Below are positions 57,043-64,000 of a DNA stretch of 64,000 nucleotides, piece after piece. Position numbers and translations under genes: made by a program. A model generated the notes under the pieces. That model had not been told where the DNA came from. It saw only the letters and a list, made by a program, of their open reading frames with translations, and did no database searches. Origin of the DNA: CAVQHY01 sp963712465 (GTDB lineage: Bacteria > Actinomycetota > Thermoleophilia > Gaiellales > Gaiellaceae); assembly GCA_963712465.1 (NCBI GenBank), contig CAVQHY010000008.1, positions 248,001-312,000 of the forward strand. The letters run 5' to 3'. The number at the start of each line of letters is the position of its first letter. Position 1 is the first letter of the stretch.

Positions 57043-58184
57043 TACTTCGAGGTGTCTGCCTGCCCGCTGCCTGCGCCCGACGCGGACGTGTCGGCGGGTG
57101 CGGTGGCAGGTGGCGCGTAGCCCACGGCATACGCGACCTTGCCCGCGAACAACCGCTGGGTCTCGTCGACCCACTTCGTCATCGCCTCGTTCTTCTTCTG
57201 CTGCTCGAGCTGCTGCCGGATCGTGTCCTTGACCTCGGTGAACGGCGTCGTCGTCGCGGGCGCGATGTCGGAGAGCGGCTCGATCACGTGCCAGCCGAAC
57301 GACGTCTTGATCGGCTCCGAGACCTGGTTCGTAGGGGTGTCCTTCGCGAAGAGGAAGTCGTCGAACGGTTTGACGAACTGTCCCTTCTGGACGGCCTCGT
57401 ACTTGCCTCCGTTGTCCTTCGAGCCCGGATCCGTCGAGTACTTCTTGGCCAGCTTGCCGAAGTCGGCACCGTCCTGGAGCTGCTGGTAGACGTCCTCCGC
57501 CTCCTTCTTCGTCTTGACGAGGATGTGGCGGACGTCCCTCGTCTCCGGGACCGCGAACTGCTGCTTGTTCTTGTCGTAGTAGGCCTGGAGGTCCGCGTCG
57601 GCGACCGTGACGTCCTTGGTCACCTTCTCGAAGATCTTCTCGGAGACCACCTGGGCGCGGACGTCCGCCTTGACCTGGTCGAGCGTCAGTCCCTGCTCCT
57701 TGATCTGATCCTCGAACTTCTTCTCGTCTCCCTCGAAGTACTGCTTCTTCAGCTCCTCGAGCTTCTTGTCGACGTCGTCGTCGGTCACCGTGATGCCCAG
57801 CTCCTTCGCGCGCTGCTCGAACTGCACCCGCTGCACGAGAAACTGGACGGCCTGGTTCTTCAGAGCCTCGTACTCGGCCGTGCCGGCCTTCGGGAACTCA
57901 CGCTTCTGCGTCTTGTAGCTCTGCTCGGCCTGCTTCAGAAGTGCGTCGAAAGACGCATTCGAGATCGGCTCGTCGCCGACGAGGGCGACGGCGTCCGCGG
58001 GGACGTCCTTCTGGGAGACGGCTGCGGTGGTCGCTGCGCTGTCGTTCGAATCGCTGCCGCCGCATGCGGCGAGGACGGGAACGAGAGCAACGACGAGAGC
58101 GAGAAGGAGGGCGAACTTGCGCAAGGCTCTGGGCAGAAAAAAGCGGCTTGGACTAGGCGGCAAGCCGGAGATCGATAATAGCAT
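57042..58184 (-). CDS. SurA/PrsA-type parvulin peptidyl-prolyl isomerase lipoprotein
   Basis: 380 residues from the ATG at 58184, which overlaps mfd by 32 bases. A TTG at 58124 gives a better lipoprotein signal (RKFALLLALVVALVPVLAAC). The lipobox is followed by a SurA-N-like helical domain (about 70-200) and a parvulin domain (about 215-310: RDVRHILVKTKKEAEDVYQQL, ADFGKLAKKYSTDPGS). A foldase for exported proteins outside the membrane. Confidence 0.88.
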   Translation of the reverse strand: MLLSISGLPPSPSRFFLPRALRKFALLLALVVALVPVLAACGGSDSNDSAATTAAVSQKDVPADAVALVGDEPISNASFDALLKQAEQSYKTQKREFPKAGTAEYEALKNQAVQFLVQRVQFEQRAKELGITVTDDDVDKKLEELKKQYFEGDEKKFEDQIKEQGLTLDQVKADVRAQVVSEKIFEKVTKDVTVADADLQAYYDKNKQQFAVPETRDVRHILVKTKKEAEDVYQQLQDGADFGKLAKKYSTDPGSKDNGGKYEAVQKGQFVKPFDDFLFAKDTPTNQVSEPIKTSFGWHVIEPLSDIAPATTTPFTEVKDTIRQQLEQQKKNEAMTKWVDETQRLFAGKVAYAVGYAPPATAPADTSASGAGSGQADTSK

Positions 58185-61100
58185 CGAGTAGTTCGAGCGC
58201 CTGATCGAACCGGATCACTCGAAGCGACACCTCACGCTGCGCGGTGCTGTAGACCGCCGTCTCCACGAGGGCGCGCAGCCCCCGCAGCTCGGCCGAGCCG
58301 AGGACGAGCGGCCCGACCGTCGCGCGCCCACCGCGAAACACGAGGTAGTCGGCCCCGAGCCGGGCGACACGAAACTTCGCCTCCTGGATGGCGAAGAGGT
58401 GCTCGACCGGCTCGGGCGGCGGACCGAAGCGATCCTCGACGCCCGCACGAAGCTCGCGAAGCTCGTCCTCCGACTCGACCAGGGCAAGCCGCCGGTGGAG
58501 GTCGATCTTCTGCGCCTCGGACTCGATGTAGTCGGCCGGGACGTAGGCGTCGAGCTGAGCGTCGACACGAACCGGACGGGCAGCGGCGCGACGCGAGCCG
58601 GCGAGCTCGGCGACAGCCTCGTCGAGAAGCTCGAGGTAGAGCTCGAAACCCACGGCCGCCACATGGCCGGACTGCTCGGCGCCGAGCAGGTTCCCCGCCC
58701 CGCGGATCTCGAGGTCTCGCATCGCAATCTGGAAGCCGGCGCCGAGCTCGGTGTGGTCGGCGAGAGCGGCGAGGCGGGCCCGGGCCTCCGCGGTCAGCTC
58801 CTCGCCGTCGGGGTAGAAGAGGTACGCGTGCGCGACGACGTCGCTGCGGCCGACACGACCGCGGATCTGGTAGAGCTGGGCGAGCCCGAGCGCATCGGCC
58901 CGCTCGACGACGAGGGTGTTCGCGTGGGGAATATCGAGCCCGGACTCGATGATCGTGGTCGACACGAGCACGTCGGCTTCGCCCGCGAGGAACGACAGCA
59001 TCCGCTGCTCGAGCTCACGTTCGGGGAGCTGCCCGTGCACGACGAGGAAGCGAATGTCAGGGCAGAGCTGGCGTAGCGATTCGGCGCGCTCGTCGATCGT
59101 CTCGACCCGATTGTGGAGGAAGAACGACTGGCCGCCACGCTCGTGCTCGCGACCGAGGGCAGCGGCGACGAGCTCCTCGTCGTACTCACCGACGTGCGTC
59201 CGGATCGGGCGGCGGCCCTGCGGCGGCGTCTCGATCACTGAGATGTCGCGAAGGCCCGCGAGCGACATGTGCAGCGTGCGAGGGATGGGCGTAGCGGTGA
59301 GAGCGAGAACGTCGACCTCGAGGCGAAGCTGACGAAGCAACTCCTTCTGCGCCACGCCGAAGCGCTGCTCCTCGTCGACGAGGACAAGCCCGAGGCTGCG
59401 CGGCATGACGTCGCGCGAGAGGATCCGGTGCGTGCCGATGAGGACGTCGACCCGTCCCGCGGCGAACTCGCCCAGGATGCGCTTCACCTCCGCGGGCTTG
59501 CGAAAGCGCGACACCATCTCGATTGTCACGGGCTGGTCGCGGTAGCGCTCGCGAAACGTGTTCCAGTGCTGTTGCGCGAGAATCGTCGTCGGCGCGAGAA
59601 CGAGCGTTTGCCTGCCGTTGACGGCGGCCACGAACGCCGCCCGCACGGCGACCTCGGTCTTGCCGTAGCCGACGTCCCCGCACACGAGTCGATCCATCGG
59701 CAGCGCCTCTTCCATGTCCTCCTTGACGGCCTCGATCGCCCGTTGCTGGTCGGGCGTCTCCTCGAACGTGAAGCTCGCCTCGAGCTGCTCCACGAGGTCG
59801 CCGTCGACCTCGTAGGCGACACCCGGGGCGCGCTGTCGCTGCGCGTAGAGCGCGATCAGCTCACCGGCGAGCTCGTGTGCGCCCGCCCGGGCCCGACTCT
59901 TGAGCAGCTGCCACGCCTTGCCACCCAGCTTCGAGAGCGCCGGCGCATGGCCGTCCGCACCCACGTACCGCGAGACCTTGCCGATCTGTTCGTGCGGGAC
60001 GTAAAGGCGATCGTCGCCCCTGAAGGCGAGAAAGAGATAGTCGCGCGTGATTCCGGCGACCGTCTTCGTCTCGAACCCGAGCAGCTTGCCGACTCCGTGA
60101 TCCTCGTGAACGACGTGGTCGCCCGTACGGAGGTCGGCGAAGCTCTGGAGTGCGCGGCCGAGACGTGCGTCGCCGCGCGGCGGGCGCTTGCGAAAGACCT
60201 GGGTGTCGGGAAGGAGAACGAGCCCGAGCTCACGCAGCACGAAGCCGCGGCGCGCGGGCGAGACCGCGAAGAGAAGCCGCGGCTCGGCGGGAAGGTCTTC
60301 GCCCATTCGGAGCAGCTCCGCGTCGACCCGTCGCAGCATCGCCTTCGTGCGGAGCGCCTCGCCCTCGTGCGCGAACGTGACGACGACGCGATTGCCCGCC
60401 CTGACGAAGCCGGCGAGATCCTTCTCGGCCTCGACGAGGCCTCGAGCAGCCACGGCCGGACGTTGTGCCTCGAAGGCGTGCTGCTGGCCTCGCGGCAGGT
60501 CGTCGAGCCGGTTGGCGCCGCCGAGCCCGAGCTCGGCGCCGAGCTCCTCGCGCCATACCTTCCGCACCTCGTCCTCCTGCCAGACGAGGTCGATGTGCGG
60601 GAGCGGTGCCACGAGATCGCCCGGCACGGTCGGGGCCCCCTCGCTCGCCCGCTCGGCGGGAGAGGCATCGGCATCGAGCCGTCGCTCGGCGGCCGGATAG
60701 ACGACGGCCTCCTCCAGGTCGCGCAAGGCGCGTTGCGTGAAGGCGGAGAACGCCCGCGCGGACTCGATCTCGTCGCCGAACAACTCGAGCCGGACCGGCT
60801 CCCGGCCCGTGGAGGGAAACACGTCGACGATCCCACCGCGAACGGCGAACTGGCCGCGCTCCTCGACCCGCTCGACCCGTTCGTAGCCGGCGAGCGCGAG
60901 TCGCTCGACCAGCTCATGGGCACTGACCTGATCGCCGGCTCGAAGGCGGACGGCCGCCGAGCGCGCGCGGGGGGGCGGGATCCCTTCGGCCACTCCGAGC
61001 GCCGAGGCACACACCAGCCCGGCTGATTCGAGAACATCCAGCGCCCGCGCCCGCTCGCCGACCAGGTGTGGGGGTGGCTCGAGGCCCGTCTCCCGGCGGA

Positions 61101-61389
61101 CGCCCCGCGAGGGGAGCAGGCCGACTCGGCCTTCACCGAGGTACCAGCCGGCCGACTCCGCCGCGTCGCGTGCGTCACGGTCGTCGGGAAACACGCAGAC
61201 GAGGGGTCCAGCACGGGCGGTGAGGAGCGCAGCGAGAAAGAGTGGCAAGAGCGGCTCGGAGACGCGGGCGTCCCCCGGTGCGTCGACGAATGCCCGCAGC
61301 CGTTCGCTGTCGGCCAGCTCGCGTGCGAAGACGTTCAGACTGGGCTGGTCCATGCCGTTCGGCGGAGACGCTGGTTCCGCGGTGCCCAT
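58153..61389 (-). CDS. mfd: Transcription-repair coupling factor Mfd
   Basis: 1078 residues from ATG 61389 (61353 also possible). The UvrB-like N-terminal part (DVFPSTGREPVRLELFGDEIES), the RNA-polymerase interaction domain (GDHVVHEDHGVGKLLGFETK), RecG-like helicase motifs (CGDVGYGKTEVAVRA, VDEEQRFGVAQ, STTIIESGLDIPHANTLVV) and the C-terminal D7 domain. It removes stalled RNA polymerase and recruits UvrA. Confidence 0.96.
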   Translation of the reverse strand: MGTAEPASPPNGMDQPSLNVFARELADSERLRAFVDAPGDARVSEPLLPLFLAALLTARAGPLVCVFPDDRDARDAAESAGWYLGEGRVGLLPSRGVRRETGLEPPPHLVGERARALDVLESAGLVCASALGVAEGIPPPRARSAAVRLRAGDQVSAHELVERLALAGYERVERVEERGQFAVRGGIVDVFPSTGREPVRLELFGDEIESARAFSAFTQRALRDLEEAVVYPAAERRLDADASPAERASEGAPTVPGDLVAPLPHIDLVWQEDEVRKVWREELGAELGLGGANRLDDLPRGQQHAFEAQRPAVAARGLVEAEKDLAGFVRAGNRVVVTFAHEGEALRTKAMLRRVDAELLRMGEDLPAEPRLLFAVSPARRGFVLRELGLVLLPDTQVFRKRPPRGDARLGRALQSFADLRTGDHVVHEDHGVGKLLGFETKTVAGITRDYLFLAFRGDDRLYVPHEQIGKVSRYVGADGHAPALSKLGGKAWQLLKSRARAGAHELAGELIALYAQRQRAPGVAYEVDGDLVEQLEASFTFEETPDQQRAIEAVKEDMEEALPMDRLVCGDVGYGKTEVAVRAAFVAAVNGRQTLVLAPTTILAQQHWNTFRERYRDQPVTIEMVSRFRKPAEVKRILGEFAAGRVDVLIGTHRILSRDVMPRSLGLVLVDEEQRFGVAQKELLRQLRLEVDVLALTATPIPRTLHMSLAGLRDISVIETPPQGRRPIRTHVGEYDEELVAAALGREHERGGQSFFLHNRVETIDERAESLRQLCPDIRFLVVHGQLPERELEQRMLSFLAGEADVLVSTTIIESGLDIPHANTLVVERADALGLAQLYQIRGRVGRSDVVAHAYLFYPDGEELTAEARARLAALADHTELGAGFQIAMRDLEIRGAGNLLGAEQSGHVAAVGFELYLELLDEAVAELAGSRRAAARPVRVDAQLDAYVPADYIESEAQKIDLHRRLALVESEDELRELRAGVEDRFGPPPEPVEHLFAIQEAKFRVARLGADYLVFRGGRATVGPLVLGSAELRGLRALVETAVYSTAQREVSLRVIRFDQALELLDAIIDLRLAA

Positions 61390-61577
61390 CGTAGTTGCGG
61401 GGGGCGAGAGGCCGTAACGGCTCGTCAGCGCCGTACGATGCGGCAATTCTCGTGGAGGCAAAGACCAGGTGCGCCCAGCCTCCTCCCCGCTTCGAGCATA
61501 GCGCCGAGAAACGCACGCGTGGCACACGCAGTCGTGACGATTGTGCGTCGACGTTCGAACGGGCGAAGGGGCGGGGT

Positions 61578-62180
61578 CTACGGCAGCTCGTTGAAGCGCT
61601 GGCGCGCCTCCTCGAGACCGTCGCGCAGAAGCGACTCGACCGCGTCGGCGGCTCGCCGAACCAGCGCGTCGACGTCCAGGTCCGGCGGGAAATCCGAGAG
61701 CACGAAGTCCGCAAGGGGGCGGTGGTCACCCTTCCCTGGCCGCCCAACTCCGACCCTGAGCCGAAGGAACTCTCGCTCGGCGATCGCTTGCGCGATCGAG
61801 CGGAGGCCGTTGTGCCCCGCGAGCCCGCCGCCGCGGCGGAGCTGCAGCCGTCCGGGCTCGAGGTCGGCCTCGTCGTGGACGACGAGGAGCTCGTCAGGCG
61901 GAACCTTGAAAAACCGAACCGCCGCCTGAACCGAGCGACCCGACTCGTTCATGTAGGTCTGCGGCTTCACGAGCGCCACTCGAAGCCCGCCGATCCTGAG
62001 CTCGGCGAGCTCGGCCGAGAACTTCGCGCGCCACGAGCCCTGGTGCCGACGCGCAAGCTCGTCGGCGACCATGAAGCCCACGTTGTGGCGGGTGTTCTGA
62101 TATTCGCGACCGGGATTCCCGAGCCCGGCTACGAGCAGGTCGAGCGTCGAGGCGTCCTCGCCCCGACGAAAGAAGCGCAC
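61578..62180 (-). CDS. pth: Peptidyl-tRNA hydrolase
   Basis: 200 residues. GLGNPGREYQNTRHNVGF (catalytic His), KPQTYMNESG, HDEADLEPGRLQLRRGGGLAGHNGLRS and RVGVGRP with the catalytic Asp and Asn. Releases peptides from drop-off peptidyl-tRNA. The ATG at 62180 lies 3 bases after the L25 stop, so the two are one transcript. Confidence 0.95.
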   Translation of the reverse strand: MRFFRRGEDASTLDLLVAGLGNPGREYQNTRHNVGFMVADELARRHQGSWRAKFSAELAELRIGGLRVALVKPQTYMNESGRSVQAAVRFFKVPPDELLVVHDEADLEPGRLQLRRGGGLAGHNGLRSIAQAIAEREFLRLRVGVGRPGKGDHRPLADFVLSDFPPDLDVDALVRRAADAVESLLRDGLEEARQRFNELP

Positions 62181-62183
62181 CTC

Positions 62184-62867
62184 CTAGTCGCCGGAGGGCT
62201 CGGCCTCGGGCGACGCCTCCTCCGCTGCCGTCGAGGCGGCTTCCTCGCCGGGCTCGACGCCCTCGCCCTCGACGACCTCTTCGACCTCCTCGACGACCTC
62301 GACGCGCGGAGGCGAGACGGTCGCGACGGTCATGTCGAGGTCGTCGAGCAACTTGACGCCCTCGGGCACGGTGAGCTCGGCGAGACGGATGCCGTCGTTG
62401 ACAGCGAGGTGAGCGACATCGAGGGGAAGTCGGTCAGGCACCTCCATCGGCAGGGCCTCGACCGTGACCTCCCGCGTCACCTGGTTCAGGACGCCGCCCA
62501 GCGTGACGCCGACGGGTACGCCCACGAGCTCGATCGCAACCTGGGTCTGGATCACCCTGTCGAGGCGAATCTCGTGGAAGTCGACGTGCAGGACGCGCGA
62601 CTTGATCGGGTCGAGCTGGAAGTCCTTGAGCACGGCGTGGTGAGGCTTCTCCTGGCCCTCGAGAACGACATCGAGGATGGCGTGCCTGCCGTGCTCCCCG
62701 GAAAGCGCTCGGCGCAGGTCTCGCTCCGGCACGGCGAATGTCACGGTGTCCTTCCCGCTCGAGTACAGGACGCCGGGGATGAGCCCCTCCGAGCGCAGCC
62801 GCCGAGAAGCAGCGCTGCCGCCCCCGTCGCGCTTCCTCACCTCGAGCTTGACCCTCTCGCCGGCCAT
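62184..62867 (-). CDS. ctc: 50S ribosomal protein L25/general stress protein Ctc
   Basis: 227 residues. The L25 domain (1-95: LIPGVLYSSGK, HAVLKDFQLDPIKSRVLHVDFHEI) and the Ctc C-terminal beta domain (to about 185), then an acidic tail. Binds 5S rRNA. Same order, L25-pth-mfd, is common in bacteria. Confidence 0.94.
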   Translation of the reverse strand: MAGERVKLEVRKRDGGGSAASRRLRSEGLIPGVLYSSGKDTVTFAVPERDLRRALSGEHGRHAILDVVLEGQEKPHHAVLKDFQLDPIKSRVLHVDFHEIRLDRVIQTQVAIELVGVPVGVTLGGVLNQVTREVTVEALPMEVPDRLPLDVAHLAVNDGIRLAELTVPEGVKLLDDLDMTVATVSPPRVEVVEEVEEVVEGEGVEPGEEAASTAAEEASPEAEPSGD

Positions 62868-62882
62868 GTCCGGCCGAGGAGT

Positions 62883-63008
62883 CTAGCCGAAGGCGAAAAG
62901 CCAACGCAGCACGAGTACGACCGGCAGCAGCATCCCCAGGGCGAAGGTCAGCACCGTTACGAACGCCGTAGCGAGAACGAACGCCTGCGTGTCGGGATCC
63001 AGCTGCAT
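62883..63008 (-). CDS. Small membrane protein, 41 aa
   Basis: One or two short hydrophobic segments (QAFVLATAFVTVLTFALGMLLPVVLVLRWLF). ATG at 63008; no clear SD. Upstream of the ctc gene with a 15-base gap. It may be a real small hydrophobic protein; no family recognised. Confidence 0.4.
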   Translation of the reverse strand: MQLDPDTQAFVLATAFVTVLTFALGMLLPVVLVLRWLFAFG

Positions 63009-63071
63009 GCCCACCGAATCGGTCTGCCCTCGGCGGCTGTGCATCCCTCGATGGGGCTTCGCGAACTCCAC

Positions 63072-63662
63072 GGATGAGCCGGCCGCGACCCTGGACCTGG
63101 CGCTGCGTCGGGGTTGTCGATCGCTATCGCCCGCTCAACGCGGCGCCCGGCCGGGTCAGTGATTTCCCTGGGGCAAGTCGGTGGCAACACCGATGTCGAT
63201 CTGTCGCAACGCGCAGATACTCGCTGTTGCTCTGGGTCGTCGCTCTCGCCCCTCAGTGGTCGACAAGAAGCGAGCGACAAAGCGCTACGAGAGGGAGGGC
63301 ATTCCCGTAATGACTGTGTTCCGCGCGTGAGAACCGGACACTCCATCCCGCGAACAACCCATGTGCCAACAGGTTCCCGAATCGAGCTACGGCGTCGTCC
63401 AGGAAGGACAAAACCAGCTCAGGCCGTTCGCCTCCCACGTTGCAGGAGGCAGCGCACTGACAATCGGTCGCGTGAAGGTGCTGGCGTTCGGCCCTCGAAC
63501 TCATCCTTTGCTCACCGGCTTCAGCCGCATGAGTCCGTACGCTGATCCTGGCGCTACAACGCCGACCAGGGGCTCACGGCGAATGAGGCGCTCTGACGGA
63601 AGAGCGATGTCAAATCGGGTCAAGACGGCGCGACAAGCGTCGTCGTCAAGGAGGAGGTAGCA
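63072..63662. other. About 590-base stretch without a supported gene
   Basis: GC content drops compared with the flanks and only short, signal-free frames appear on both strands. I see no tRNA and no insertion sequence. It probably holds the promoter of the gene at 63663 and perhaps decayed sequence. Confidence 0.4.
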
Positions 63663-64000
63663 GTGAGTACGAGAAGCTCCATGGCAGGCTGGATCGGCTT
63701 CGCAGGCATCGTGATGGTGATCCTCGGCGGCATCGACTTCTTCCAGGGTCTAATCGCCCTGTTCGACGACAAGTACTACGTCGTGACCACCACCGGCTTC
63801 CTCGTCTTCGACTTGACGGCCTGGGGCTGGATCATGCTGATCTGGGGCGTGCTGCTCGCGTTCGCAGGTCTCGGCTTGCTGGCCGGCCGAGCATGGGCGC
63901 GCTGGTTCGCGATCGTGGTCGTGGCGGTCAACTTCTTCGCCCAGCTCGGTTTCCTCGGCAACAGCCAATACCCGCTCTGGGCCCTGACCGGCCTGGCGCT
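63663..64000 (+). CDS. DUF7144-type membrane protein (3' partial)
   Basis: At least 112 residues, still open at the window end. Hydrophobic helices near 10-30, 52-72 and 77-96, with the family motifs FFQGLIALF, YYVVTTTGFLVFDLTAWGW and GRAWARWFAI. GGAGGAGG 6-13 bases before the GTG at 63663 fixes the start. Four-helix family common in actinobacteria; function not known. Confidence 0.8.
   Translation, partial: MSTRSSMAGWIGFAGIVMVILGGIDFFQGLIALFDDKYYVVTTTGFLVFDLTAWGWIMLIWGVLLAFAGLGLLAGRAWARWFAIVVVAVNFFAQLGFLGNSQYPLWALTGLA

Noticed and set aside
63253..63545. Small frames in the low-GC stretch before 63663
   Set aside because: No ribosome-binding sites, no family similarity and inconsistent codon use.
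1..64000. CRISPR array or cas genes
   Set aside because: No regularly spaced direct repeats with unique spacers; the only tandem array (29495-29623) has no spacers.
1..64000. rRNA genes or a replication origin
   Set aside because: No rRNA-like stretch, dnaA gene or DnaA-box cluster noticed.

Overview
The window is a GC-rich, densely packed actinobacterial chromosome segment. It codes on both strands, uses many GTG and some TTG starts, and has many 1-4 base stop/start overlaps. Gene content points to Actinomycetota, perhaps a Thermoleophilia/Gaiellales-type lineage (inference). The pointers are a NucS mismatch endonuclease, an F420-type luciferase-like oxidoreductase, DUF501 next to an FtsB-like gene, TatA, a 7Fe ferredoxin, AddAB-type helicase-nucleases and Ctc-type L25. 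Most of it is ordinary core chromosome. The accessory part is bases 2500-4070, with smaller repeat elements near 28.1, 29.5 and 42.3 kb.

Left part (1-13 kb). The window opens inside a threonine-synthase-like gene, followed by a VOC protein and a nucS locus whose first 60 codons are broken by two frame changes. A mobile-element scar follows: a tRNA-Ala 3' fragment, a serine-recombinase remnant, an intact lactonase-like metallo-beta-lactamase-fold gene and an IS3-type transposase tail. Then come a ferritin-like protein, a LiaF-like protein, an ECHDC3-like crotonase, typA, small exported or zinc-ribbon proteins, a cupin, and a large membrane-anchored serine hydrolase.

Middle (13-42 kb). Initiator tRNA-Met, a CBS protein, an NfeD-like protein and tatA; class II aldolase, an epimerase, VOC and aconitase (acnA); an F420 oxidoreductase, a His-rich lipoprotein, tRNA-Leu(UAA) and a DUF3105 protein; a DinG-type helicase, rmuC, a bacterial eRF1-like (baeRF) gene, trxB with a zinc-ribbon/PAS protein, nth, and addA/addB (both nucleases with Fe-S cysteines); a zinc-finger/AT-hook protein, an isocitrate/isopropylmalate-type dehydrogenase overlapping an MFS exporter gene, and a 7Fe ferredoxin.

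Right part (42-64 kb). Three overlapping genes encode copper proteins (a double-cupredoxin protein, a two-domain multicopper oxidase and a single cupredoxin). They lie directly downstream of a cytochrome c maturation set (ccmG-like, ccmH, ccdA), an L,D-transpeptidase, a glycerophosphodiesterase and a spermidine-synthase-like membrane protein. Next is the conserved block mfd - PpiC/SurA lipoprotein - mazG - eno - pyk - ftsB - DUF501 - two small genes, with pth and ctc (L25) just upstream. The window ends inside a DUF7144-type membrane protein.

The observations most worth a second look are the three-gene blue-copper/multicopper-oxidase operon, the interrupted nucS, the nearly full-length palindromic 170-bp element whose end supplies the stop codon of the baeRF gene, and a second inverted-repeat family placed at gene ends. 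All calls come from reading the sequence; no database search was run.
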